Shown here in pieces: positions 16,802-25,251 of a stretch of DNA of 64,000 nucleotides. Below the pieces are notes generated by a model. The model made no database searches and had not been told where the DNA came from. It saw nothing but the letters and a program-made list of their open reading frames with translations. Position numbers and translations under genes: made by a program. Origin of the DNA: Hyphomicrobiales bacterium (GTDB taxonomy: Bacteria; Pseudomonadota; Alphaproteobacteria; Rhizobiales; Rhizobiaceae); the NCBI GenBank assembly GCA_900470805.1, contig UCCA01000020.1, positions 62,001 to 126,000 of the forward strand, read 5' to 3'. Position 1 is the first letter of the stretch; each line of letters begins with the position of its first letter.

Positions 16802-17797
16802 ATGAGGCATTTGATTATCCGATCGGTGGTTGCCGCAACGGCAATGCTGACAGCGTTTGGAATGAGGGCGGAGACGCTGACATTATCGACGCCAGACCCG
16901 GACACGTCCGAAATCACGCTTGCGGCCAAAAAGTTCGCTGAACTCGTCACCGCCAAGACGAACGGCGAACTGACCATCAAGGTGTTCCCAAACGGTACGC
17001 TATACGGTGGCGATCCGTCAGCGGGGGTAAAGCAGCTTGCCGGCGGCTCGCTGGACATCCTGCTCAACTCGACGTCACTCTATGCCACTTTCAACCCAAA
17101 ATTCACGGCGATCGCCATCCCGTATCAGTTCCGGGACGTTGATCAGCTGCGGGCCTATCTTGACAGCGATCTTGGAACGGAGCTGTCGCAGGATCTGTCC
17201 AAGATCGGCATTGCAGGACTTGACCTTTGGTCTCGCCCCTTGCGCCAGATTACCAATTCCAGGCAGCCGATTACCTCGCCTTCCGATCTCAAGGGAATGA
17301 AGCTTCGTGTACCGAATAATCCGCTATGGGTAAAATTCTTCGGAGCCATGGGTGCCGCCCCGACGCCGATGGCTTTCTCGGAGGTCTACAACGCTCTCCA
17401 GCTGAAGGTCGTGGACGGTCAGGAAAACCCCGTGAATGTGCCAGTGAGCGCCAAGCTGTATGAAGTTCAAAAATACCTGACGATCAGCAATCATATTGCT
17501 GATGCCTGGGTACTCGGGATGAATCCGGCTCGTTATGAGGCGCTCAGCGAGGCGTACAAGAAGGCACTCAAGGATGCAGCCGTCGAAACGGAGCAGTGGA
17601 AGGCGGACAACGACGCCGCCGACATTGCCAAATCTTTGGCTGTGCTCAAGGAAAAGGGCATCGAGATCAACGAGTTGACCGTTGAGCAGCGACAGGCGTT
17701 CGGCGAGGTCGCATCAGGCCTGACGGAAGAGTTTGCGGCGCTCGTGAAGGACAAGGACTTTTACGACCGTACGCGCGCCTTCGTGACGGCCGACTGA
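16802..17797 (+). CDS. dctP: TRAP transporter solute-binding protein (DctP family)
   Basis: A 331-residue periplasmic receptor of a tripartite ATP-independent transporter. Signal peptide is MRHLIIRSVVAATAMLTAFGM... with cleavage near MRA/ET. DctP hallmarks are SEITLAAKKFAELVTAKTNG, VFPNGTLYGGDP, LKGMKLRVPNN with the carboxylate-binding Arg (about residue 166), GAAPTPMAFSEVYNALQ and VVDGQENP. Such receptors bind carboxylic acids or sugar acids, which fits the surrounding dehydrogenases and gluconokinase. A strong intercistronic stem-loop follows, probably raising receptor abundance over the permease subunits. Confidence 0.94.
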   Translation: MRHLIIRSVVAATAMLTAFGMRAETLTLSTPDPDTSEITLAAKKFAELVTAKTNGELTIKVFPNGTLYGGDPSAGVKQLAGGSLDILLNSTSLYATFNPKFTAIAIPYQFRDVDQLRAYLDSDLGTELSQDLSKIGIAGLDLWSRPLRQITNSRQPITSPSDLKGMKLRVPNNPLWVKFFGAMGAAPTPMAFSEVYNALQLKVVDGQENPVNVPVSAKLYEVQKYLTISNHIADAWVLGMNPARYEALSEAYKKALKDAAVETEQWKADNDAADIAKSLAVLKEKGIEINELTVEQRQAFGEVASGLTEEFAALVKDKDFYDRTRAFVTAD

Positions 17798-17809
17798 CCA
17801 TCTGCGGGT

Positions 17810-17841
17810 GGCGCACCGCCTCTTCTGAGGAGCGGTGCGCC
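17810..17841 (+). promoter_or_regulatory. Intercistronic stem-loop between dctP and dctQ
   Basis: GGCGCACCGC (17810-17819) pairs perfectly with GCGGTGCGCC (17832-17841) over a 12-base loop, with no proper T-run. This position is typical of hairpins that stabilise the upstream receptor mRNA or partly terminate before the permease genes. The hairpin is seen; the role is inferred. Confidence 0.65.
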
Positions 17842-17869
17842 TTCGTTCAGTTCGCGATGAGGTATTCCA

Positions 17870-18418
17870 ATGTCAATTCGATCCTTCCCGCTTGGGCCAA
17901 TTGTCCGAGCTGTTTCCGACGTAGCCGCCGGAGCGGCATGCGCGGGAATTCTTCTGGTTGTTCTGATACAGGTCGCCGGGCGGCTCATCGGCCATCCACT
18001 TCCCTGGACCGAGGAAGCAACGCGCTTCCTGTTCATCTGGATGGTGTTCCTTGGGCTTGCCGCGGGCTTTCGAACGGCCGAGAGCGCAAGAGTCGTGGTT
18101 TTCCTCGTGCTTGGCCGGCGGCTGTTCACCCATCTCGCTGTCCCGATCTACGTCGTCTCGACAGTGGCGTTCTTCCTTCTGATGGGCTGGACCGGCATCA
18201 CCCTTGTCGGGCAGCAAATCATGATGGGAGAGGTGGCGGCGACGCTGCCCATACCCATGTGGATCATTGGCTCGATCATGCCGATCTCCGCGGTAATCGC
18301 GATCCTCGCAGTTGCGGAATCCCTGCGCACGAAGCGAGACCTGATCGCGCTGCCCGAGCTGGGAGTGCCTGCTGGAGAACGCGTCCACAGCGACGTCAAC
18401 ATGAGTGCGGGACACTGA
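17870..18418 (+). CDS. dctQ: TRAP transporter small membrane subunit (DctQ)
   Basis: A 182-residue protein with four hydrophobic helices: AACAGILLVVLIQVAG, ATRFLFIWMVFLGLAAG, VPIYVVSTVAFFLLMGW and IIGSIMPISAVIAILAV. The DctQ signature WTEEATRFLFIWMVF is clear (about residues 42-57). It joins the large permease DctM in the membrane to use an ion gradient for uptake of the ligand bound by DctP. The ATG follows a 72-base gap after dctP that contains the stem-loop, and its stop lies 2 bases before dctM. Confidence 0.93.
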   Translation: MSIRSFPLGPIVRAVSDVAAGAACAGILLVVLIQVAGRLIGHPLPWTEEATRFLFIWMVFLGLAAGFRTAESARVVVFLVLGRRLFTHLAVPIYVVSTVAFFLLMGWTGITLVGQQIMMGEVAATLPIPMWIIGSIMPISAVIAILAVAESLRTKRDLIALPELGVPAGERVHSDVNMSAGH

Positions 18419-18419
18419 T

Positions 18420-19700
18420 ATGAGCCTCTTTCTCCTTTTATCGTTCTTCGCCTTGAGCATGCTCGGGATCCCGCTGGCAATCGCGCTGGCTCTCGCCAGT
18501 GTCGTGACGCTGTGGCTGTTCACGTCCATGCCGCTCGATCTGCTGTCGCAGACGATGTTCTCGTCGATGAATTCGTTTCTTCTCGTGGCCGTACCGCTGT
18601 TCATCCTCGTTGGCGCTGTGATGGAGCGAGGGCGCGTGGCCGAACGCATCTTCGACTTTGCAGAGGCCATTGTCGGCTGGCTGCCGGGAGGCCTTGGCCA
18701 TGTCAATGTGATTTCGTCTGTGATTTTCTCCGGCGTCTCGGGATCGTCCGTGGCCGACATCGCGTCGGTCGGCGCTATCGAGATCAAGGCCATGGAGCGC
18801 CACGGTTTTCCAAAGGGTTACGCGGTTGGAATGACGCTTTGCACCTCGACCCTCTCATCGATTATTCCTCCCTCCATCCTGGTGGTCATCGCCGGTTCGA
18901 TCGCGAACGTGTCGATCGGCACGCTCCTTGTTGCCGGGCTCGTTCCTGGTCTCTTCATCGCCTTCGCTTTCATGGTCTTCAATCACTTCTATTCGGTCCA
19001 TTATGGATATAATCCGCCGTCGCCGTTCAACATCAGGATGGTCGCGGTGACCGGGCTCAAGGCGATTTTGCCGATGTTGACGCCGGCTATCCTGATCGCC
19101 GGAATCGCCAGCGGACTGTTTACCCCGACGGAAGCCGCGGCGATCGCAGTGGTCTATGTCTTGGTGCTGGGCGTGCTCGTCTATCGCACAATCCCGCTGA
19201 AAGAAGTTCCGGAGATCATGATCTCGACGGCACGCATATCCGGGACGATCCTCTTCATCGCAGCAACCTCGCAAATTGCGGCATGGGTCTTCACCTATGA
19301 TGGATTGCCTGATCAGGTGGCGACGCTTCTCAACGCCATCAGCTATGGGCCTGTTTCCGGGCTTCTGCTGATCTTCATCTTCCTGTTGATCATCGGGATA
19401 TTCATGGAAGCGATCCCGGCCATGTTCATCCTGATACCGGTCCTGCTGCCGCCAGCCACGAGCCTTGGCATCGATCCCATCCATTTCTTGGTTGTCACCG
19501 TCATCACACTGACGTTGGGCCTCGTAACGCCTCCAGTCGGTGTCTGCCTGTTTGCGGCGGCCCAGGTGGCGAACATGAAGGTGGAGGATGTCATCAGAGG
19601 ATCCCTTGCGCCGATGACGGTCATGACCCTGGCGATCCTCGCCCTTGTCCTTTTCCCCGCGCTTACTCTATGGCCGATCCGCGCGCTGGGACTGTATTGA
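18420..19700 (+). CDS. dctM: TRAP transporter large permease (DctM)
   Basis: A 426-residue permease with about 12 helices, the ion-coupled channel of the TRAP system. Recognisable stretches are SMLGIPLAIALALASVVTLWL, SSMNSFLLVAVPLFILVGAVMERGRVAERIFDFA, LGHVNVISSVIFSGVSGSSVAD, PPSILVVIAG and VTPPVGVCLFAAAQVANM. The ATG at 18420 overlaps the end of dctQ by spacing; a start five codons upstream is unlikely. Its stop at 19698-19700 touches a possible start of the kinase gene, marking one operon. Confidence 0.95.
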   Translation: MSLFLLLSFFALSMLGIPLAIALALASVVTLWLFTSMPLDLLSQTMFSSMNSFLLVAVPLFILVGAVMERGRVAERIFDFAEAIVGWLPGGLGHVNVISSVIFSGVSGSSVADIASVGAIEIKAMERHGFPKGYAVGMTLCTSTLSSIIPPSILVVIAGSIANVSIGTLLVAGLVPGLFIAFAFMVFNHFYSVHYGYNPPSPFNIRMVAVTGLKAILPMLTPAILIAGIASGLFTPTEAAAIAVVYVLVLGVLVYRTIPLKEVPEIMISTARISGTILFIAATSQIAAWVFTYDGLPDQVATLLNAISYGPVSGLLLIFIFLLIIGIFMEAIPAMFILIPVLLPPATSLGIDPIHFLVVTVITLTLGLVTPPVGVCLFAAAQVANMKVEDVIRGSLAPMTVMTLAILALVLFPALTLWPIRALGLY

Positions 19701-19732
19701 TGTCTGCCATGCGCTCGGGGGTAAGAAGGGCA

Positions 19733-20248
19733 ATGCCATTTGTCGTCGTGATGGGCGTCGCAGGCAGCGGCAAGTCGCTCATCGGGCTGCGCGTGGCTGA
19801 GGCAAGAGGCGCCTCGTTCATCGAGGCGGATGCATATCATTCCGCCTCGAATATCGAGAAGATGGGGCAAGGCATCGGATTGAGCGACGAGGATCGGTGG
19901 CCGTGGCTGTCTGCCGTCTGCGATGCCGCAGCCGGGAGTGACGCCCCATGCGTCATTGCGTGTTCGGCATTGAAGAGGATCTACCGCCGCTACATCAACG
20001 AACGGCTCGGCAACGTGCAATATCTCTACCTGAGCGGCACGGTCGAACGCCTTCAGACGCGGCTGCAGGCACGACAGGGGCACTTCGCCCGCGCCGGCCT
20101 GCTGGCGAGCCAGATAGCGTCGCTGGAGGCGCCGGACGAAGACGAACGAGCCATCGTGCTGGACATAGAAGCGTCTCCTGACGACATCGTAAGGCAAGCT
20201 CTCGCAGCCCTCGACAGCATCTGGGGACGCGAGCCGGGACGCACATGA
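19733..20248 (+). CDS. Gluconokinase-type carbohydrate kinase (GntK family)
   Basis: A 171-residue P-loop kinase that phosphorylates gluconate or a related sugar acid at the terminal hydroxyl. Walker A is MGVAGSGKSLIG at the N-terminus. GntK marks follow: FIEADAYHSASNIEKMGQGIGLSDEDRWPWL, CSALKRIYRRYI and the lid LQARQGHFARAGLLASQ. I chose the ATG at 19733 because AAGAAGGGCA precedes it and the length then equals that of GntK. An ATG at 19700 overlapping the dctM stop is possible. It closes the TRAP operon. The gap to the convergent amidohydrolase (20249-20471) shows nothing else. Confidence 0.88.
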   Translation: MPFVVVMGVAGSGKSLIGLRVAEARGASFIEADAYHSASNIEKMGQGIGLSDEDRWPWLSAVCDAAAGSDAPCVIACSALKRIYRRYINERLGNVQYLYLSGTVERLQTRLQARQGHFARAGLLASQIASLEAPDEDERAIVLDIEASPDDIVRQALAALDSIWGREPGRT

Positions 20249-20471
20249 CAGGCATCGCCGAGATCCCTCGCGGCTTCCCGGATGACCATCGGCAACCCAT
20301 GGCAGGATGACACGACAGGAGATGGAAATCTCCGCGGAGACGCTGGATGCCCCCAAGCGCCATCTGATAGAGCCAATCGAGTGGGGAGGCATTCCCGAAG
20401 ATAGATGCTGCTCAGGTGGCATCGGGGATGCGACAATCGGACCCGTTCTGCGTGCGATCAGCCGGTCGCCT

Positions 20472-21377
20472 CTACAGTCGATAGATCCTCTCCGCATTGG
20501 CGTGCCGTGTCTTTTTTCTATCCTCGGAGGAAAGAAACAATATCGCGGCCTCGAAGGTTTCGACAATCTTCCGGCTGCTTGAAAACAGCAGGTCTACCGG
20601 CAGGTTTGAACCAAACATCACCCTCTCGGGACCGAAGGTTCTGATCACGGACTGTAGGATCGGAACGATCTCGGTTTGCGACCAGTGCGGATTCCCCAGC
20701 CCAAATCCAGAGAGCTTGACGCTGACATTTTCGGCCGTGGCTAGCCGCTGCAGCGCGGTCGACCAGTGGCGGAGCGCCACGGGCGATCGATCGATCGGCA
20801 TGCCGATGTGGTTGAGGACAATTTCGGTCTGAGGAAAATCCTGAGCAAGTTCGAGCGCCATCTCCATCTGCGGCCAATAGATCTGCAGGTCGAACGACAG
20901 TCCATGGGCCGAAAGGCGCGCGAAACCGCTGCGCCATTCCCGCCTCTCCATCAAGTCTGGTGTGCAAGCGACCCGGAGCGAGGGGTTTTCATGCCAGTTC
21001 AATATCTGACGGATACCCCGGAAGGCCGGATAGGCGAGGTGTTGGACAAGTGTGCTCTCAAGATCGGGACGCGAAAGGTCCGCATAACCAACGATGGCAG
21101 CGGTCAGACCGTATTCCTCGATCCGCGACGATATCCAGCGGGTTTCTCCGACTGGATCATGATCGATCCAGCCATTCTGTACGTGGACCGATTTTGTCAC
21201 CGGCCAAGTCGAGACGATCTCCCGGTACTCCGCAGGGAGGAAATTGCGGCGTATTGCCGAGAGATCGCCTTCCAGCGGCTGGGCCTGGTTAGGTCTCAGC
21301 CACGGGTATTCGAATGTTTCGATGTCCTGAAAATGGTGGTGGGCATCGACAAGATAGTCTTCCGCCTCGTCGGTCAT
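20472..21377 (-). CDS. Amidohydrolase of the COG3618 sugar-lactonase group
   Basis: A 301-residue metal-dependent hydrolase of the amidohydrolase-2 family. The metal motif DAHHHF lies near residue 12, IVLNHIGMP in the middle, and the last-strand Asp in MFGSNLPVD (about 265). The COG3618 subgroup contains L-fuconolactone, L-rhamnonolactone and related lactonases, so hydrolysis of a sugar lactone is the best guess here. Its ATG at 21377 overlaps the stop of the ABC permease (ATGA), so it is the last gene of the sugar-ABC operon. An open frame extends upstream to 22256 but is a shadow of the permease. Confidence 0.85.
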   Translation of the reverse strand: MTDEAEDYLVDAHHHFQDIETFEYPWLRPNQAQPLEGDLSAIRRNFLPAEYREIVSTWPVTKSVHVQNGWIDHDPVGETRWISSRIEEYGLTAAIVGYADLSRPDLESTLVQHLAYPAFRGIRQILNWHENPSLRVACTPDLMERREWRSGFARLSAHGLSFDLQIYWPQMEMALELAQDFPQTEIVLNHIGMPIDRSPVALRHWSTALQRLATAENVSVKLSGFGLGNPHWSQTEIVPILQSVIRTFGPERVMFGSNLPVDLLFSSSRKIVETFEAAILFLSSEDRKKTRHANAERIYRL

Positions 21378-22369
21378 CGACGAGGCCGGGTCAATTGGTC
21401 GGCCAACACCGCGAGAATGACGACGCATCCCGAAGCGACGTATTGCCAGAAGGACGGTACATTCATCAAAGTCAGGCCATTCTGCAACGCGCCGAGCGTC
21501 ACCGCGCCGATCAGTGATCCGAGCGGGTTTCCAACGCCGCCAAAGAGGCTGGCGCCGCCGATTACCGCCGAGCCGATGGCCTGCAGTTCGAAACCCTGAC
21601 CGCCGATCGGTTCGGCGGCGCCAATGCGGGCAATCAAGATGAACCCCGCAATGCTCGAAAGCAAACCGGACAGCGTGTAGACGATGATCTTGACGTTTTC
21701 GACATTGATACCGGAGAGGCGCGCGGCCTCTTCGTTGCCGCCGCTTGCGATGATGCGCTCTCCGAGGCCCGTGAAGGCGATCATGATGTAGGCGATCCCG
21801 GCAATTACGATGGCGAGGAGCACAGGTGTCGGCATGCCCAGGATTTGGCCGGCGAACACGTCGCGAAACAGTGGAGGCAGGCCATATATCGGCTGCCCAT
21901 TCGTATAGATCAGTGCCGCGCCACGGAAGACACTCAATGTACCGAGCGTGACGATGAAGTCTGGAAGCTTGAGTTTGGCTATGAGAACACCATTGACGAA
22001 GCCGCAAACCAAGCCGACGGCCAGTCCCGACAGAATGCCGATCGCGACGCCGTAGCTGGACATATCGGCTGCGACCATGCTCGACAGTCCGACGATCGAC
22101 CCAACAGACAGGTCGATGCCCTTGGTGATGATGACGAGGGTGAGGGCGACTGCGATGACCGCGTTGATGGATGATTGCAGGAGAATATCGAGCAGATTGG
22201 CAGGCTGATAAAAGCTGTCTGTCATCAACGAGAAGACGACGAAGAGAGCGACGCATCCCGACAGCACGCTTGCCTTGCGCGCAAATTCTCCATGTTGCAG
22301 GAAGGCCAATGCGCCGGAGCGTGTGTCTTTTTTCACTGTCGGCGTTCCGATGATTTCACTATTGCTCAT
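21374..22369 (-). CDS. Sugar ABC transporter permease (RbsC family)
   Basis: A 331-residue inner-membrane permease of the ribose/xylose/galactoside type (BPD_transp_2). Clear features are the TKGIDLSVGSIVGLSSM segment after the third helix, the VNGVLIAKLKLPDFIVTLGTLSVFRG stretch (about residues 150-175) and a C-terminal GGASLFGGVGNPLGSLIGAVTLG. It forms the pore with the preceding duplicated ATPase. Start ATG 22369 lies inside the end of the ATPase gene (11-base overlap). Confidence 0.94.
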   Translation of the reverse strand: MSNSEIIGTPTVKKDTRSGALAFLQHGEFARKASVLSGCVALFVVFSLMTDSFYQPANLLDILLQSSINAVIAVALTLVIITKGIDLSVGSIVGLSSMVAADMSSYGVAIGILSGLAVGLVCGFVNGVLIAKLKLPDFIVTLGTLSVFRGAALIYTNGQPIYGLPPLFRDVFAGQILGMPTPVLLAIVIAGIAYIMIAFTGLGERIIASGGNEEAARLSGINVENVKIIVYTLSGLLSSIAGFILIARIGAAEPIGGQGFELQAIGSAVIGGASLFGGVGNPLGSLIGAVTLGALQNGLTLMNVPSFWQYVASGCVVILAVLADQLTRPRR

Positions 22370-23912
22370 TTTGCTTCTCCGCGGCCATTTTCTGCATAAG
22401 CCGCTCCTCCGTCATGTCTTCATTGTCTTCGAGCGCAACGAGGCGCCCCTTGTTCATCACACCAATGCGATCGCTCAGCAGCAGGATTTCCGGTAGTTCC
22501 GACGAGACCACCACGATCGCAGCACCTTTGGAGGCAAGCTCGCGCAGCAGGGTGTAGATCTCGGCTTTCGCTCCGACGTCGATACCCCGCGTCGGCTCGT
22601 CGAACAGCAGTATTTTCGCCTCGGTCTGCAGCCATCTGGCAATGACCACCTTCTGTTGATTGCCGCCGGACAGATTACCGAGCTGAACCCTGATATCGGC
22701 TGGCTTGATGCCCATTTCCTGGACGAAGCGACGGATCGAGGATTTCCGAGTGTTGGCGGCGATGAAGCCGAGGCTTGAAAAACGCTTCTGATTTGCAAGC
22801 CCGAAATTGCGTTCGACGCTCATCATGGGTACGATCGCCTGTCCCCGCCTGTCTTCCGGGATGTAAGCAATCCCCGCGTCAATGGCGTCTCTCGGCTGGA
22901 CTATGGATGTTGTTTTTCCGTCAACCTGAAGCTCGCCGTCCAAAACCGCGTCAACGCCGAAGATTGCCCGAAGGGTTGCCGACCGGCCAGAACCGACGAG
23001 GCCGGCAAGTCCCAGTATCTCGCCGGCCCGCACCGACAGGCTGATATTTGTGATCCGCCGCGTCGATAGGCCTCTGAGTTCTAGCAGCGTGCGCCCTGGC
23101 GACGATTGATGGGCGCGGCCCTGATGCAAGGCCGTGCCAAGCTTCCGACCGGTGATCATTTCATTGATGGCGTCGTCTGTATATTTCGCGACCTCATCGG
23201 TCACGATGACCTTGCCGTCCCTGAGGATGGTGATCGTGTCGCAGATGGCACGAATCTCGTCCATTCTGTGGGATATGTAGATGATCGCCTTGCCGGCAGC
23301 CTTGAGAGCCTTGATGACTTCGAAGAAATTGTCACGCTCGTTCGGCGTGAGGCTGGACGTTGGTTCATCGAAAGCAATGATCTCGCCGCCCTTGGCAAGT
23401 GTTCTTGCAATCTCCACCAACTGTCGATCGGCCATGCCGAGGTTGCCGACGACGGCCGTCGCGTCGATGTGAGGGGCCAGATCCGACAGTATCTGCGATG
23501 CGCGCTGGCGTAGCTGCGCACGGTCGACCCTTCCAAGAGCGGCCGTCGATCCGAGAAACATGTTCTGCGCGACATCGAGTTGCGGAACCAGATTGAGTTC
23601 CTGGCTGACGAGGCCGATCCCCAGGGCCAAGGCGTGTCGGGGATCGGATATCTTCAGCGGCCCGAAACGGGCATGCACGATGGAGCCTTCGTCGGGTTGA
23701 ACCAACCCGAAAAGAACCTTCATGAGCGTTGACTTGCCAGCACCGTTTTCGCCGAGCAGGCCATGGACTGCACCTCTTTCGATGTTGAGGTCGACGCCTT
23801 TCAGGACGAGATTGTAGCCATATCGCTTCTCGATGGCTGAGAGCCGCAAGAGCGGCGCATCGGCGTCGACTTGGTTTGGCGGGTCCGGTGATTTTTCAAA
23901 ACGCGGGGCCAT
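22359..23912 (-). CDS. Sugar ABC transporter ATP-binding protein, duplicated ATPase (RbsA family)
   Basis: 517 residues with two ATPase domains. The first has Walker A GENGAGKSTLMK (about residues 52-63) and Walker B IIAFDEPTSSLT. The second has the degenerate GLVGSGRSATLRA typical of RbsA/XylG/MglA, plus signature LSGGNQQKVVIARWL and Walker B ILLFDEPTRGIDVG. It energises pentose/hexose-type import. ATG 23912 has AGGAGG ahead; the frame runs further up to 23975 without a site. Between it and the upstream binding-protein gene lies a stem-loop. Confidence 0.95.
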   Translation of the reverse strand: MAPRFEKSPDPPNQVDADAPLLRLSAIEKRYGYNLVLKGVDLNIERGAVHGLLGENGAGKSTLMKVLFGLVQPDEGSIVHARFGPLKISDPRHALALGIGLVSQELNLVPQLDVAQNMFLGSTAALGRVDRAQLRQRASQILSDLAPHIDATAVVGNLGMADRQLVEIARTLAKGGEIIAFDEPTSSLTPNERDNFFEVIKALKAAGKAIIYISHRMDEIRAICDTITILRDGKVIVTDEVAKYTDDAINEMITGRKLGTALHQGRAHQSSPGRTLLELRGLSTRRITNISLSVRAGEILGLAGLVGSGRSATLRAIFGVDAVLDGELQVDGKTTSIVQPRDAIDAGIAYIPEDRRGQAIVPMMSVERNFGLANQKRFSSLGFIAANTRKSSIRRFVQEMGIKPADIRVQLGNLSGGNQQKVVIARWLQTEAKILLFDEPTRGIDVGAKAEIYTLLRELASKGAAIVVVSSELPEILLLSDRIGVMNKGRLVALEDNEDMTEERLMQKMAAEKQNEQ

Positions 23913-23941
23913 TCCGTCCTCCTTGAGCAAGGCTGCGAAAT

Positions 23942-23971
23942 CGCCAGGCGCAACCTGCGTGGCGCCTGGCG
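23942..23971 (-). promoter_or_regulatory. Intercistronic stem-loop after the sugar-binding protein gene
   Basis: CGCCAGGCGC (23942-23951) pairs with GCGCCTGGCG (23962-23971) around a 10-base loop in the 68-base gap between the binding protein and ATPase genes. It occupies the same operon position as the dctP-dctQ hairpin and probably acts as an mRNA stabiliser or attenuator. Confidence 0.6.
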
Positions 23972-23980
23972 GCATTGGCG

Positions 23981-25012
23981 TTATTGCGCGACCGACGGGT
24001 CGGGAAACTTCGTGAGGTTATCGCTGGTGATGACGGCCTGTGGAGAAACGACCCAGGCTGGAACCTCCTGGCAACCAAGGATTCTCAGGGCGACCTGAAC
24101 GCCAAGCTGACCTTCCTCGAAGGGAAATTCAGCAACGGTCGCGGACATCTCCTTTGCACCCACCGACTTCTTGGCCTCGCGGATACCGTCGGTGCCGACG
24201 ACGGCAACCTTGTCCAGCGAGCTGGCGTTTCTGACCGCCTCCACGACGCCGAGCGCCATGCCGTCGTTGTTGGCGTAAACGCCGACGAGATCGGCATGTT
24301 GGCGCAGGATGTTACTTGTCGCGTTGAGCGCCACCAGTCGGTCCCAATTGCCCGGCTGCGAGGCTACAAGCTCAAGCTTGGGATAGTTCTTGAGCCCGTC
24401 TTGGAAGCCCTTGATGCGCGCGCGCGCATTCGGCGATCCCGCAGCGCCCTCGATTTGAGCGACCTTGCCGCCATCCTTGAATCTCTCGCCGAGATACTCC
24501 GCGGCCTTGCCGCCGATTGCCACCTGATCGGTGCCGACATAGCTGCTGGCCCCTTCCGTGCGAGCATCATCGATAATGATCGTTGGAATGTTCGCCTCCC
24601 TCGCGGCCTTGATCACCGGGGCAAGATTGGAGTCGGACTGAGGCGACAACAGGAGAGCATCCGGCTTTTGCGAGAGCATTGTCTGGGCGAGATTGAGCTG
24701 CTCGATCATCGACGACTCGTCTTTGGCGGCCTGCACGTCGACCTTGACGTTATATTTCGCCGCTTCGTTCTTAACGCCGGCTGCAACGTCCTGCCAGAAC
24801 TCGTTGATCAGGGTCTTGGTGACATAGGCAAAGCGCATTTCCTTGGCAGGCTTCGGGACAGCGCCGAACGTCTTCTCAAGATCCGTCGATTCGACCTTTT
24901 CGGTGGCCACCTTCGGATAGGCCGAGCATTTGTCGGCAGCTGAGGCTACACTCGCGACCATGAGCGAGGCAACCGATGCGGCAAGCAGAGTCGTGGTGGT
25001 CTTGAGTTTCAT
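23981..25012 (-). CDS. Sugar ABC transporter substrate-binding protein (RbsB-like)
   Basis: A 343-residue periplasmic binding protein (peripla_BP_4 type). Signal peptide MKLKTTTTLLAASVASLMVASVASA is cleaved before ADKCSAYP. The body shows MRFAYVTKTLINEFWQDVAAGVKNEAAKYNVKVDV, the hinge-type LLLSPQSDSNLAPVIKAARE and IPTIIIDDARTEGASSYVGTDQ, as in ribose/xylose binders. The ligand is probably a monosaccharide, not determined. First gene of the minus-strand operon, divergent from the LysR gene over 239 bases with several repeated half-sites. Confidence 0.93.
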   Translation of the reverse strand: MKLKTTTTLLAASVASLMVASVASAADKCSAYPKVATEKVESTDLEKTFGAVPKPAKEMRFAYVTKTLINEFWQDVAAGVKNEAAKYNVKVDVQAAKDESSMIEQLNLAQTMLSQKPDALLLSPQSDSNLAPVIKAAREANIPTIIIDDARTEGASSYVGTDQVAIGGKAAEYLGERFKDGGKVAQIEGAAGSPNARARIKGFQDGLKNYPKLELVASQPGNWDRLVALNATSNILRQHADLVGVYANNDGMALGVVEAVRNASSLDKVAVVGTDGIREAKKSVGAKEMSATVAEFPFEEGQLGVQVALRILGCQEVPAWVVSPQAVITSDNLTKFPDPSVAQ

Positions 25013-25150
25013 AGCTTCCTCCCTTGTGAAGCCAGCCGAGCACCTTGCTTCGGCATTGACTTCGACTTCTCCCCATCATGACCGTGCTTCCTCCCAGAAG
25101 CCTGCGGTCGGCGTCGTTCGGGCGTTACACCGCCTGAAAGATGGCCCAAG

Positions 25151-25212
25151 CTAAGAAAGCGATTGCTTAGATACAATTTAGAACTACTGTGTCTTCGTTT
25201 AGTTCAGCTAAA
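25151..25212. promoter_or_regulatory. Candidate LysR operator region between the regulator and the sugar-ABC operon
   Basis: Inverted repeat CTAAG (25151-25155) / CTTAG (25166-25170) with a 10-base spacer, then ATTTAG (25176-25181) and a second inverted repeat TTTAG (25198-25202) / CTAAA (25208-25212). The cluster of YTTAG half-sites in a divergent LysR intergenic space fits an operator with recognition and activation sites. The repeats are seen; binding is inferred. Confidence 0.45.
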
Positions 25213-25251
25213 AAATCTGGATCATTCTAAGGTATTCCGGGAGCGTGACAC

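Noticed and set aside
20249..20471. Short frames between gluconokinase and the amidohydrolase (e.g. from 20307)
   Set aside because: They have no ribosome site or recognisable sequence and overlap the end of the convergent gene.
21378..22256. Upstream extension of the amidohydrolase frame
   Set aside because: It is a shadow of the RbsC-type permease; the DAHHHF motif follows shortly after ATG 21377.
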